Assembly: GCA_023392535.1 (NCBI GenBank)
Contig: JAEVYY010000015.1
Location: 30,241 to 94,240 of the forward strand
Direction of reading: 5' to 3'
Length of the DNA: 64,000 nucleotides
DNA from: Bacillota bacterium
GTDB taxonomy: Bacteria > Bacillota > Clostridia > Lachnospirales > Lachnospiraceae
The position numbers and the translations under genes are program-made. Positions 34,447 through 43,983 of the stretch are shown here, one piece after another. The notes below the pieces were generated by a model. It worked only from the letters and a program-made list of their open reading frames with translations. It did not search any database and was not told where the DNA came from. The stretch's first letter is position 1. Every line of letters begins with the position of its first letter.

Positions 34447-35403
34447 ATGGACAAGCTAAATGTAATAATGTACCATTATGTAAGAGATTTACAGAATTCC
34501 AGATATCCTAATATTAAAGGACTGGATTATTTAATATTTAAACAACAAGTACAATATTTAAAACAAAATTATACCATTATTACAATGGAAGAGCTAATCG
34601 CTTCAATAACTGAATCCTATTCTTTGCCCAAAAATGCATTATTATTAACGTTTGATGATGGTTATACAGATCATTTCATGAATGTTTTTCCGATTTTGAA
34701 AGATGCCGACATACAGGGATCATTTTTTATTCCGGGTAAGACATTTTCAGAAGACGAGTTACTTGATGTTAATAAGATACATTTTATTTTGGCAAGCTAT
34801 GATGTAACTCTTTTATTGCCGATGGTTATGCAACAATTAGATTATTATAGGGGAGAAACTTATCAGTATGCTGATAATACGGAGTTGTTTTCAAAATATG
34901 CAATAGCGAATCGTTTTGACAGTGCTGAAATTATATTTATTAAAAGAATATTACAAACAGTTTTACCCGAAGAATTGAGAAAAATAGTTACCAGTAATTT
35001 GTTTAAAATATGTGTGGGAATATCAGAACAGAAGTTTGCGAAAGAACTTTATATGAATTACGATCAGATAAAATGTATGAAAAATAGCGGGATGTATATA
35101 GGTTTACATGGCTATGACCATTACTGGTTGGAGAATTTGGAAGAAAATAAAATGAAAGAAGATATAATAAAATCTTTTGAAAGTCTAGATGGAATTGTGG
35201 ATGAGAGTGCTTGGACTATTGCTTATCCATATGGATCCAAGAATGATAAAGTGATTTCTTGCGTCGCGAATATGGGCTGTAAAGCTGCATTTACAACAGA
35301 AGTAAAGAAAGCTGAAATATGTGAAAAAAATAGATTTGAGATTCCCAGAATGGATACAAATGATTTTCCACCTAAAAGTAATAATTATATGAAAATTAAA
35401 TGA
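34447..35403 (+). CDS. Polysaccharide deacetylase (NodB-like)
   Basis: The 318-aa protein has VIMYHYV near the N-terminus, the metal and catalytic motif LLTFDDGYTDH (about residues 67-77) and a later AYPYGS. These are the NodB homology blocks of carbohydrate esterase 4. There is no clear signal peptide, so it may act in the cytoplasm on a sugar intermediate and not on finished polymer. Deacetylation would free an amino group, which could be the acceptor for the aminoacyl module immediately upstream. Confidence 0.85.
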   Translation: MDKLNVIMYHYVRDLQNSRYPNIKGLDYLIFKQQVQYLKQNYTIITMEELIASITESYSLPKNALLLTFDDGYTDHFMNVFPILKDADIQGSFFIPGKTFSEDELLDVNKIHFILASYDVTLLLPMVMQQLDYYRGETYQYADNTELFSKYAIANRFDSAEIIFIKRILQTVLPEELRKIVTSNLFKICVGISEQKFAKELYMNYDQIKCMKNSGMYIGLHGYDHYWLENLEENKMKEDIIKSFESLDGIVDESAWTIAYPYGSKNDKVISCVANMGCKAAFTTEVKKAEICEKNRFEIPRMDTNDFPPKSNNYMKIK

Positions 35404-35460
35404 AATTAGTAGAGATATAAATAAGGGTTAAGTGAAGTTACATTTCAAAGAGGTATATGT

Positions 35461-36096
35461 GTGGTAAAAGTTGTATTATTAGGTAGTGGAGGACATTCCA
35501 AAAGTGTAGTTGATTCAATTGAACAAAGCGGGCAATATAAGATTGCAGGTTTTCTGGAGGTAACAGAAAAGCAGCAGTTTTCTTATAGAGGACATCGCGT
35601 GATTGGCCAGGATTCTTATATGCAGGAACTGTATCGACAAGGCGTCCATCATGCTGTAATTACGATAGGTTTTATGGGCGGAGAGACTGTTAGGAATGCC
35701 TTGTATCATCAGTTAAAAGAGATTGGTTTTCAATTACCGGTTATTATTGATCCGTCGGCTGTCATAGCAAAAGATGCTATTTTCGGAGAAGGTACTTTTA
35801 TTGGTAAGCGGGCAGTTGTAAACGCAAATGCGAGAATTGAGAAGATGTGTATTATCAACTCAGGTGCCATAATAGAACATGATAGCTTTGTTGGAGAATT
35901 TTCACATATTGCAGTTGGCGCGACGATTTGCGGTGAGGCTCGTATAGGTAATTATACATTGGTTGGAGCGAATGCAACCGTGATACAGGAAAGGGTTGTT
36001 GGAAGCAAAGTTGTAATAGGTGCAGGAAGTGTAGTAATACGGGATGTATTAGATAATTGGAGAGTGGCGGGAAATCCAGCGAGAAAAATTGTTTAA
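35461..36096 (+). CDS. neuD: NeuD-like sugar O/N-acetyltransferase
   Basis: The 211-aa protein has an N-terminal Rossmann-like PglD_N domain (VVLLGSGGHSKSVVDSI) and a left-handed beta-helix of hexapeptide repeats (FGEGTFIGKRAVVNANARI onward), ending GAGSVVIRDV ... VAGNPARKI. The family acetylates sugar precursors in sialic, legionaminic and bacillosamine pathways using acetyl-CoA. It directly precedes neuB and neuC. GTG 35461 is the likely start, with AGAGG upstream. Whether it acts on the amino or hydroxyl group is not determinable. Confidence 0.85.
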   Translation: MVKVVLLGSGGHSKSVVDSIEQSGQYKIAGFLEVTEKQQFSYRGHRVIGQDSYMQELYRQGVHHAVITIGFMGGETVRNALYHQLKEIGFQLPVIIDPSAVIAKDAIFGEGTFIGKRAVVNANARIEKMCIINSGAIIEHDSFVGEFSHIAVGATICGEARIGNYTLVGANATVIQERVVGSKVVIGAGSVVIRDVLDNWRVAGNPARKIV

Positions 36097-36120
36097 AGAG
36101 ATCTTAGGGGAGAACATATT

Positions 36121-37119
36121 ATGAGTCAGGTTCTTATTATAGCAGAAGCAGGCGTAAACCATAACGGTAGTCTGGAAACAGCGAAAAGGATGGTCGACAC
36201 AGCAAGGAAGTGCGGCGTGGACATCATTAAATTTCAGACTGCAAGGCCAGAGTCCCTGGTGTCCAGATTTGCGCCAAAGGCAGATTATCAGAAAAAGGCC
36301 ACTGGCGGAGATGAGACACAACTTGCTATGATTAAGAAATTATTACTTACTTTTCCAGAGTATAAAGAGCTGGCACATTACTGTGCCAATTTGGATATGA
36401 TGTTCTTATCCACTCCTTTTGATAGAGAGAGTATATCTTTTTTAAATGATTTTACTATGCCCTTCTGGAAGATTCCTTCTGGTGAGATAACGAATTACCC
36501 TTATCTAGTCAAAATAGCAAATACCGGTAAAGAAGTCGTTATGTCTACAGGAATGGCAACCATGCAAGAAATCGAAGTGGCAATTCAAGTATTGCGGGAA
36601 AATAAAGCAGGTTCGATTCGTCTGTTACACTGCAATACAGAGTATCCTACGCCATTCACAGATGTGAATCTAAAGGCTATGCTCACTTTAAAAGAGAGAT
36701 TTAAGGTAGAAGTAGGTTATTCCGACCATACTTGCGGTATTGAAGTTCCAATTGCGGCAGTTGCAATGGGGGCTACTATCATAGAAAAACATTTTACACT
36801 GGACAGGAGCATGGAAGGTCCGGATCATTTGGCAAGTTTGGAACCTGATGAACTGGAAGCGATGGTAATGTCAATTCGTCATATTGAACAAGCCATTGGA
36901 AACAGCGAGAAGAGACCTAGCGATTCTGAAAGAAAAAATATAGTGATTGCTAGAAAAAGTATTGTAGCTTCGAAAGGAATCCGTGTGGGTGAGATCTTTA
37001 CGGAACAGAATATTACGACAAAGCGTCCTGGCAATGGGATATCCCCCATGCGATGGAATGAGATATTGGGAATGAGGGCTAATAAGAATTTTCAAGAGGA
37101 CGAGCTGATTGAAATATAA
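36121..37119 (+). CDS. neuB: Nonulosonic acid synthase (NeuB family)
   Basis: The 332-aa protein has LIIAEAGVNHNGSLETA, DIIKFQTA, FLSTPFD and GYSDHT, all NeuB barrel motifs. A C-terminal antifreeze-like SAF domain (residues ~275-332) completes the normal length. It condenses PEP with N-acetylmannosamine or a 6-deoxy-diamino relative to give a nine-carbon sialic or legionaminic-type acid. With NeuC next to it, N-acetylneuraminate is the simplest product. No 4,6-dehydratase/aminotransferase pair for legionaminic or pseudaminic acid is visible here. Confidence 0.93.
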   Translation: MSQVLIIAEAGVNHNGSLETAKRMVDTARKCGVDIIKFQTARPESLVSRFAPKADYQKKATGGDETQLAMIKKLLLTFPEYKELAHYCANLDMMFLSTPFDRESISFLNDFTMPFWKIPSGEITNYPYLVKIANTGKEVVMSTGMATMQEIEVAIQVLRENKAGSIRLLHCNTEYPTPFTDVNLKAMLTLKERFKVEVGYSDHTCGIEVPIAAVAMGATIIEKHFTLDRSMEGPDHLASLEPDELEAMVMSIRHIEQAIGNSEKRPSDSERKNIVIARKSIVASKGIRVGEIFTEQNITTKRPGNGISPMRWNEILGMRANKNFQEDELIEI

Positions 37120-37136
37120 ATCCGGGAGAATATAAT

Positions 37137-38309
37137 ATGAAAAGAATATGTATCTTAACTGCAACAAGAGCGGAATATGGACTATTAAGAAATGTAATTC
37201 ATAAATTGTCTAAAGAGACAGAAATAGGAGTAGATGTAGTAGTTACTGGCGCACATCTGGCACCAGAATACGGATTGACTTTTCATGAGATTGAACAGGA
37301 TGGAATCCGTATTGACAGGAAAATCCCCATATTATTGAGTTCTGATATGCCAGCTTCTGTGTCTAAGACAATGGGACTGGCTTTAATTGCGTTTAGTGAC
37401 TACTTTGAGGAAAAACAACCAGATATGCTGATAGTGCTGGGAGACAGATACGAGACTCTGGCAGTTTGCATCGCAGCGATGAACCAGAGAATTCCGATTG
37501 CGCATTTATATGGCGGTGAGAAAACAGAAGGCGCAATGGATGAAGCAATAAGACATTCCATAACAAAATTAAGTTATCTTCATTTTACGAGCACGGAAGA
37601 ATATAGAAGAAGGGTTATTCAGCTTGGAGAACAACCAGATAGAGTATTTTGTGTGGGTGCAATGGGTGTGGAAAATGTAATGAAACAATCAATTATGACG
37701 AAAAAAGAGCTGGAAGAAAGCATAGGATTTGAATTAGGAAAAAACTTCTCTGTCGTTACCTATCATCCAGTAACATTGGAGACAGAATCGGCAACAAGTC
37801 AGATACAGGAATTGTTTACAGCATTGCTCCGTATAGAAAATATGAAGTATCTTATCACGAAAGCCAATGCAGATGCTGGCGGTAGACAGATTAACGGATT
37901 ATTGGATCAATTTGCCGAAGAAAATAAGGAACGAGTCTTTGTGATTGAATCGTTAGGTATGAAGCGCTACCTAAGTGCATTGAAATGGTGTAAAATGGTA
38001 ATTGGAAATTCCTCAAGTGGAATTGTGGAAGCACCATCTTTTCGTATCCCAACTGTGAATATTGGAGATCGACAAAAGGGGAGACTACAGGCAGAAAGCG
38101 TTATCAATTGTGAACCATATGCCGAAAATATAGAAAAAGCAATGCGGAAAGCAATCAGTAAGGAAATGACGGATCTTGTATCCAAAACGCTCAATCCTTA
38201 TGGAGATGGTAATACTACAGAACAGATTACAGCAATCATAAAAAATATGTTATTAGAAGATAAAATACAGTTAAAAAAATCCTTCTTTGATATAGAGTTT
38301 ACTATTTAA
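37137..38309 (+). CDS. neuC: UDP-N-acetylglucosamine 2-epimerase, hydrolysing (NeuC/LegG type)
   Basis: The 390-aa GT-B-fold protein has ICILTATRAEYGLLRNV, VLGDRYETLA, HLYGGEKTEGAMDEAIRHSITKLS and IGNSSSGIVEAP, the pattern of the hydrolysing epimerases. It converts UDP-GlcNAc to ManNAc plus UDP, or a diamino analogue if LegG-like. It supplies the substrate for NeuB, 18 bp upstream. NeuC and LegG cannot be separated by eye. Confidence 0.92.
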   Translation: MKRICILTATRAEYGLLRNVIHKLSKETEIGVDVVVTGAHLAPEYGLTFHEIEQDGIRIDRKIPILLSSDMPASVSKTMGLALIAFSDYFEEKQPDMLIVLGDRYETLAVCIAAMNQRIPIAHLYGGEKTEGAMDEAIRHSITKLSYLHFTSTEEYRRRVIQLGEQPDRVFCVGAMGVENVMKQSIMTKKELEESIGFELGKNFSVVTYHPVTLETESATSQIQELFTALLRIENMKYLITKANADAGGRQINGLLDQFAEENKERVFVIESLGMKRYLSALKWCKMVIGNSSSGIVEAPSFRIPTVNIGDRQKGRLQAESVINCEPYAENIEKAMRKAISKEMTDLVSKTLNPYGDGNTTEQITAIIKNMLLEDKIQLKKSFFDIEFTI

Positions 38310-38330
38310 GAGACAGAGGAGCAGAACAAC

Positions 38331-39308
38331 ATGAATATAGTGGTAATAGGCTTAGGTTCTATGGGTAAGCGAAGAATTCGATTGATAAGAGCATTAAATC
38401 CAGAATATCAGATTGTAGGAGTAGATAGTAACTCAGTGAGGGCAGGTAAAGCAGCAGAAGAATTTCAAATTGCCTGTGTTTCAAGTATGGAAAGAGTGAC
38501 AAATGAGGAGGTGACTTGTGCGTTTGTTTGTACATCGCCATTATCCCATGCAGATATTATTGCAGAATGTCTTCAAAGAGGATGGCATGTTTTTACAGAA
38601 ATCAATCTCGTATCGGATGGATATGAGAAAAACCAACAACTTGCAGCAGAAAAAGGACTTACCTTATTTTTATCCTCTACACCGCTTTACCGTACAGAAA
38701 TGAGAAAAATTCGTGATACATTGCAACGGAATGGACACCCTGTATCTTATAGCTATCATGTAGGACAGTATCTGCCGGATTGGCATCCATGGGAAAGTTT
38801 TCAACAATTTTTCATAGGTGACAAACGAACTAACGGATGCAGAGAAATATTGGCAATTGAACTGCCTTGGATGGTAAAGACGTTTGGTTCGATAGTTTCA
38901 GTGGAAACAATCACAGGAAAGCTCACAAATCTGGCGATAGATTTCAATGATCATTATCTGATTCAGATTCAACATGAAAGTGGCACACATGGAGTTTTTA
39001 TAGTCGATGTGGTGTGTCGACAGGCTGTAAGACATCTGGAAATATTTAATGAAGAGATCTACCTTAAGTGGAATGGAACGCCGGATAGCCTGCTGTTGAA
39101 AAATTTAGAGAATAATGAGATGGAGAGACTCTCCTCTGATGATGCTTATTTGCGGGAGAAAGGTTATAGCGCATTCGTGAATGAATATGCCTATTTAAAC
39201 GAGTTGCAGGAATTTTTCGAAGTATTATCTAACGGAAAAAGAATGGTATTTACATTTCAAGAGGATGCAGAAATATTAAAGTGGATAGACAGGATCGAGG
39301 GGAAATAG
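38331..39308 (+). CDS. Gfo/Idh/MocA-family protein lacking the EKP lysine
   Basis: The 325-aa protein starts with the Rossmann motif VVIGLGSMGKRRIRLI. At the position of the family's conserved EKP motif it has EIN (residues 90-92), so the usual catalytic lysine is absent. The C-terminal beta-sheet domain appears complete. Normal members are NAD(P)-dependent sugar oxidoreductases. This one may have another reaction or form a complex with its paralogue encoded next door, which keeps EKP. Its place between neuC and the CMP-sugar synthetase suggests a role in nonulosonate or related sugar tailoring. Confidence 0.78.
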   Translation: MNIVVIGLGSMGKRRIRLIRALNPEYQIVGVDSNSVRAGKAAEEFQIACVSSMERVTNEEVTCAFVCTSPLSHADIIAECLQRGWHVFTEINLVSDGYEKNQQLAAEKGLTLFLSSTPLYRTEMRKIRDTLQRNGHPVSYSYHVGQYLPDWHPWESFQQFFIGDKRTNGCREILAIELPWMVKTFGSIVSVETITGKLTNLAIDFNDHYLIQIQHESGTHGVFIVDVVCRQAVRHLEIFNEEIYLKWNGTPDSLLLKNLENNEMERLSSDDAYLREKGYSAFVNEYAYLNELQEFFEVLSNGKRMVFTFQEDAEILKWIDRIEGK

Positions 39309-39314
39309 ATTATT

Positions 39315-40298
39315 ATGGGCAAAAAAAAGGAGAGGGATAAAGGACCAGAAACAATCAGGATCTGTATGGTAGGACTTGGTTCCATCGGGAAGAGGCATAT
39401 TAAGAATCTGGTCAAAGTGATTGTGTCTCATGATAAAAGTTATATTATCGATGCATTACGAAGCAGCAAAAAAGAATTACCAGATGACGTAAGAGAACTA
39501 ATATCAGAAGAGTTTTATGATTATGAGGAACTCCCTTCTGATTATGATATTATATTAATTACGAATCCAACTTTTGGACATTTTGAGGCGATTGCAAAAA
39601 CGGCACAGAAAGCAGGTGCATTTTTTGTGGAAAAGCCACTATTCGAGCATAATAGATATGATTGGAAATCCCTTCCTTTTCGTAAGGACTCCATTTATTA
39701 TGTGGCATGTCCGTTAAGACACAAGTCTATTTTACAATATGTTAAAAGCAAAGTATGTGCCAAAGAAAAGATATATGCGGCAAGAGCAATTTCTTCTTCT
39801 TATCTCCCATCATGGAGACCAGGTGCAGATTACAGACAGGTCTATAGTGCCAGAAAAGAGCTGGGAGGAGGCGTAGCGCTGGATCTGATTCATGAATGGG
39901 ATTATCTCACTTATTTATTCGGGATGCCAAAAGAAGTAAAATGCATACAAAAGCATGCTTCTGATCTGGAGATAAACTGTGAAGATATTGCCTGCTACAT
40001 TGCAGGATATCAAGATAAAACAATTGAAATTCACTTGGATTATTTTGGTAGAAAGTCGACACGTAAACTGGAATTATATTGTGAGAACCATACGATTACA
40101 GTAGATTTATTAAAGAATACGATTCAATATGAATCAGATGAATCGACAGTGGAAAATAAAATTGAATTTCCGAAAGAGGATTTATACGTAAATGAAATGA
40201 GGTATTTCTATGACGTTGTGACTGGTAGACAGGAAAATATGAATTCGATAGAACATGCAAGTGAGGTATTGAAACTAACTTGTATCAATACAGTTTAG
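39315..40298 (+). CDS. Gfo/Idh/MocA-family sugar oxidoreductase
   Basis: The 327-aa protein has an N-terminal NAD-binding motif CMVGLGSIGKRHIKNL at about residues 17-32 and an intact EKP motif at 106-108 (FFVEKPLF). The following region ELGGGVALDLIHEWDYL is also typical. It should oxidise or reduce a sugar or sugar acid in the cytoplasm. It lies 6 bp after a paralogue that lacks the EKP lysine, suggesting a paired function. Substrate unknown. Confidence 0.82.
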   Translation: MGKKKERDKGPETIRICMVGLGSIGKRHIKNLVKVIVSHDKSYIIDALRSSKKELPDDVRELISEEFYDYEELPSDYDIILITNPTFGHFEAIAKTAQKAGAFFVEKPLFEHNRYDWKSLPFRKDSIYYVACPLRHKSILQYVKSKVCAKEKIYAARAISSSYLPSWRPGADYRQVYSARKELGGGVALDLIHEWDYLTYLFGMPKEVKCIQKHASDLEINCEDIACYIAGYQDKTIEIHLDYFGRKSTRKLELYCENHTITVDLLKNTIQYESDESTVENKIEFPKEDLYVNEMRYFYDVVTGRQENMNSIEHASEVLKLTCINTV

Positions 40299-40334
40299 GT
40301 GAAGAATGGTCTAGTCTTATAATTGGAGGATTTT

Positions 40335-41783
40335 ATGACAAAAATACAAGAGAGAAATAATGCAATACTATTTGAGAGAATTACATTATATTTATTGGGA
40401 CTAATTACATCTATTTATGCTTTGGTGCGTTGTAATAGTAATGCGATTTGGTGTGATGAAGCTTATTCAGTCGCTCTGGCTCGCTCTAGTTTTAAAGATA
40501 CTTTAATTCAAACAGCAGTAGATGTCCATCCGCCACTACATTATATTGAATTAAAGATACTTGGTAGGTTGTTTGGCTTTAGTGGTTTTGTAATTCATTT
40601 AGCAGCTTGGATTCCATTTTTTTTGTTAATTATAGCAACAGTAACTTTATTTTATAAAAAGTTTGGATTTGAGACTTCTCTTATATTTTTATTATTAGCA
40701 ACATGCCTTCCAAATTCGATTACTTTTTCTACGCAGGTTAGAATGTATTCATTAGCCATATTTCTTGTAACGATGTGTTTCTATTACGAATATGAGATTG
40801 TCAGTGAACCCAAAAAAATAAGTTGGATTCTGATGACTTTTTTTGGAATAGCGGCATCGTACACACATTATTTTGCGTTTGCAACAATATGTACAATATA
40901 TGGATGTCTTTTTTTAACTATACTATACAATAATAAAAAACAGTTAATCTCCTTTTTTATTTGCTCGGCGGTATCGGTTTTATGTTATATACCGTGGATG
41001 TCGTTCTTTATAAAGAGTATTGTAAGAGTTAATAAAGGATTTTGGGTGAGTGAAATTCCTAGTTTATGGGAATGCATTACATCAATATTTGGAGATGGTA
41101 TCTGTGGTGTGATTTTATTTAGCGTTTATCTCCTTGTTCTTTTATTTTTGGCGATTAAAATCTTAAAATCCAAATCAATAAAATTAAAAGTGCTAAAATC
41201 GGACACGGAGTTAATTGGAATATTAACTACATTTTTAATAGGTGTTATTGTACTTGTTTTTGGATTGGGATATTCTTTTGTAATAAGACCTATGTTGTTA
41301 GTAAGATATTTATATACCTTTGCAGGAGTAGTATGGTTGGGATTTGCAATTGGTTTAGCAAAGATTACAAAAAGAAAATTAATTTACATAATTCTATCTC
41401 TTTTTATTGTGGGCAGCAATATATCTAATATTATCAGCACTATAGTTTTAGAAAACAAGATGGATAAAGAAACGATTGCCATAGTGAATTATATAGAAGA
41501 AAATTATGATGATAGCACAATTATGATTTCGAATTGGGGACAGTTTACAGACAGAATTTTTGATTATTACTTACCAGATAAAATAGGGGAAGATTGGAAT
41601 TCTGCAAACTGGAATGATATATCAACTTTTCAGAAAGTTTATTTTTGGGGTGATTCTGAAATAAGTGACGAATATAAAAAAATACTTCGTCAAAACGGTT
41701 TTAATGAAATTGTTTTACTAAAAGAAACATATTTAGGAAGATATCCCGTTCATCTATATTACATAACCCATAGTGCAAAATAG
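40335..41783 (+). CDS. GT39-like membrane glycosyltransferase (GT-C)
   Basis: The 482-aa protein has about eleven hydrophobic helices. Its first outer loop contains NAIWCDEAYSV, with the acidic pair of GT-C enzymes, followed by DVHPPLHY, the pattern of PMT/ArnT-like and similar bacterial GT39-related proteins. It should transfer a sugar from a polyprenyl-phosphate donor at the outer membrane face. The frame is open back to TTG 40323, but GGAGGA at 40325-40330 points to ATG 40335. Its low G+C compared with its neighbours suggests separate acquisition. Confidence 0.75.
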   Translation: MTKIQERNNAILFERITLYLLGLITSIYALVRCNSNAIWCDEAYSVALARSSFKDTLIQTAVDVHPPLHYIELKILGRLFGFSGFVIHLAAWIPFFLLIIATVTLFYKKFGFETSLIFLLLATCLPNSITFSTQVRMYSLAIFLVTMCFYYEYEIVSEPKKISWILMTFFGIAASYTHYFAFATICTIYGCLFLTILYNNKKQLISFFICSAVSVLCYIPWMSFFIKSIVRVNKGFWVSEIPSLWECITSIFGDGICGVILFSVYLLVLLFLAIKILKSKSIKLKVLKSDTELIGILTTFLIGVIVLVFGLGYSFVIRPMLLVRYLYTFAGVVWLGFAIGLAKITKRKLIYIILSLFIVGSNISNIISTIVLENKMDKETIAIVNYIEENYDDSTIMISNWGQFTDRIFDYYLPDKIGEDWNSANWNDISTFQKVYFWGDSEISDEYKKILRQNGFNEIVLLKETYLGRYPVHLYYITHSAK

Positions 41784-41813
41784 AACCATTGGCACGGTAG
41801 AAAGAGGTAAAAT

Positions 41814-42584
41814 ATGAATCTATTATTTACGATTTGTGCAAGAGCAGGTTCTAAAGGAGTCAAAAGTAAGAATACCAGAGATTTTTGTGGAAGACCTATT
41901 TTATATTATACGTTAGCATCCTATCAGCTGTTTATTGAAAAATATGCATCTGAATTCCAACATATCGCCCTCTCAGTCAATACGGACAGTGCAAAGTTGC
42001 TGGAACAAATGGAGAAATCTAAGATACCTTTTGTACCTATCGGCAGAGAAAAAGAATTAGCAGGTGATTATGTGTCTAAGATGGACGTTATTAGGGATAC
42101 ACTATTAAAAGTTGAGGAACAGTCAAAGAAGTGTTATGATATCACGGTGGACTTAGATCTCACCTCTCCAATCAGAACGGCAGAAGATATTAAGGGAACG
42201 ATAGATATGTTACTTTCCGATAAAAATGCGGACATATCCTATAGTGTTACGGAGTCGAGACGTTCTCCTTACTTTAATATGGTCTGTCTGAAAGAGAATG
42301 GATATTATCATACAGTATTAAAAAGTGATTTCGTTTCAAGGCAACAAGTGCCTATGTGTTTTGATATGAATGCATCAATCTATGCATATCGCAAAAATTA
42401 TTTATTAGAAGGATTGGCAAATCAGCGAAATGCTGTGATATGGAAAATGACAGATACGGCTGTATTGGACATTGACAGTGAGGAAGATTATGAATTATTG
42501 GGAATGTTAATGCGGCATTTTGCAGGTAAGCGGAAAGAAATACGTGCACTTGTGGACAAGTCAGAAGCAATATTTCATAGTTAA
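41814..42584 (+). CDS. neuA: CMP-nonulosonate synthetase (NeuA-like)
   Basis: The 256-aa protein has the CTP-binding ICARAGSKGVKSKNTRDFCG near its N-terminus, and TVDLDLTSPIRTAED and VLDIDSEEDYEL further on. This is the acylneuraminate cytidylyltransferase family. It would make the CMP-activated form of the product of NeuB encoded upstream. It is distinct from the homologue at 21961, which sits in a different ulosonate module. ATG 41814 follows AAGAGGTAAAAT. Confidence 0.85.
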   Translation: MNLLFTICARAGSKGVKSKNTRDFCGRPILYYTLASYQLFIEKYASEFQHIALSVNTDSAKLLEQMEKSKIPFVPIGREKELAGDYVSKMDVIRDTLLKVEEQSKKCYDITVDLDLTSPIRTAEDIKGTIDMLLSDKNADISYSVTESRRSPYFNMVCLKENGYYHTVLKSDFVSRQQVPMCFDMNASIYAYRKNYLLEGLANQRNAVIWKMTDTAVLDIDSEEDYELLGMLMRHFAGKRKEIRALVDKSEAIFHS

Positions 42585-42678
42585 GGACAAAAGAATGTAT
42601 AGAAGAATGTTAAAATCAAAATTTTATCCATAGAATTTGTGAGAAATTAAGTAATATAGGTAGGAGATAGAACGAACG

Positions 42679-43974
42679 ATGAAAAAAATATATACTTGTT
42701 TTTGTACGGATGTCATTCATGAAGGACATCAGAATATCGTAGAGCAGGCCAAAAAATACGGAGAAGTCATTTTGGGTGTATTAAGTGATGAAGCGATGAT
42801 CCGATATAATCGTTTTCCAACCATTCCTTTCGAAGAAAGAATTAAGTTGGTAAGGGAAATGGATGGTGTAAGCCAGATAGTGATTCAAGACGCTATCATG
42901 TATGATGATATCATTGAACGTATAAGACCGGATTATGTCATTCATGGAGACAATTGGGCCAGTGGACCTGAGAAAGCGATTAGGAATAATGTATTGCAGT
43001 TGTTAGGTGAGTATGGCGGTGAACTGATAGAAGTTCCCTATACCCATAATGAAAATGTTAAAAAGATAGATGACAGAATTAAGGAAAAATTGGCCATGCC
43101 GGAATTTCGCAGAAAGAGATTGCGTCAGTTGCTAGAAATACGTGATATTGTAAAAGCGTTGGAGGTTCACAGTGGACTGACAGGATTGATTGCAGAGAAA
43201 ACAGTAGTGGAAGATGGAGAGAATCTGGATCAGTTCGATGCGATGTGGATTTCCAGTTTGTGTGATTCCACAGCGAAAGGCAAACCGGATATTGAATTAG
43301 TGGATATGTCTTCAAGACTCCGAACGATTGATGATGTCATGGAAGTAACGACAAAACCAATTATATTAGATGGCGATACGGGGGGATTGATCGAGCATTT
43401 TGTATACAATGTCAGAACATTGGAACGAATGGGCGTATCTGCAGTTATCATTGAAGATAAAACAGGCCTAAAGAAAAATTCCTTATTTGGTACGGAAGTA
43501 GAGCAGAGTCAGGATAGCATTGAAAACTTCTGCCATAAAATAAGTGCCGGCAAAAATGTACAGAGAACAGATGATTTTATGATCATTGCACGTATTGAAA
43601 GTCTGATTCTGGAAAAAGGGATGGAAGATGCCCTGATGCGTGCGAGAGCCTATGTGGAAGCAGGAGCAGATGGCATCATGATACACAGTAGGAAGAAATC
43701 TTCGGATGAAATATTTGAATTTTGTGATAAGTTCAGAGAGGGAGATAAAAAGACACCAATTGTGGTGGTTCCTACCTCATTTAACAGCGTTACAGAGGTA
43801 GAACTAGCTTCACATGGTATCAACATAGTGATATATGCAAATCAGTTGACGAGAAGTGCATTTCCGGCAATGACAAATACAGCGAAAGAGATATTGAGAC
43901 ATCATCGTGCACTGGAAGCAGATGCAAATCTTATGCCATTTCAGGATATCATTACATTAATTGAAGAATTGTAG
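42679..43974 (+). CDS. aepX: Phosphoenolpyruvate mutase with N-terminal cytidylyltransferase-like domain
   Basis: Residues ~1-130 form a nucleotidyltransferase-like domain with HEGH at 14-17 and HGDNWA near 89-94. Residues ~145-431 are PEP mutase with the diagnostic EDKTGLKKNS (259-268), matching EDKX5NS, and ILDGDTGG upstream. The mutase turns PEP into phosphonopyruvate, the first step to all C-P compounds. The N-terminal domain may activate a phosphonate or another headgroup. The following genes encode a second nucleotidyltransferase, AEP transaminase and phosphonopyruvate decarboxylase, so the set makes and activates 2-aminoethylphosphonate. Confidence 0.95.
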   Translation: MKKIYTCFCTDVIHEGHQNIVEQAKKYGEVILGVLSDEAMIRYNRFPTIPFEERIKLVREMDGVSQIVIQDAIMYDDIIERIRPDYVIHGDNWASGPEKAIRNNVLQLLGEYGGELIEVPYTHNENVKKIDDRIKEKLAMPEFRRKRLRQLLEIRDIVKALEVHSGLTGLIAEKTVVEDGENLDQFDAMWISSLCDSTAKGKPDIELVDMSSRLRTIDDVMEVTTKPIILDGDTGGLIEHFVYNVRTLERMGVSAVIIEDKTGLKKNSLFGTEVEQSQDSIENFCHKISAGKNVQRTDDFMIIARIESLILEKGMEDALMRARAYVEAGADGIMIHSRKKSSDEIFEFCDKFREGDKKTPIVVVPTSFNSVTEVELASHGINIVIYANQLTRSAFPAMTNTAKEILRHHRALEADANLMPFQDIITLIEEL

Positions 43975-43983
43975 GAAAATCGA

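Noticed and set aside
38331..39308. Pseudogene call for the Gfo/Idh protein lacking EKP
   Set aside because: The frame is intact at full family length and the cofactor motif is good; loss of one catalytic motif is more likely functional divergence.
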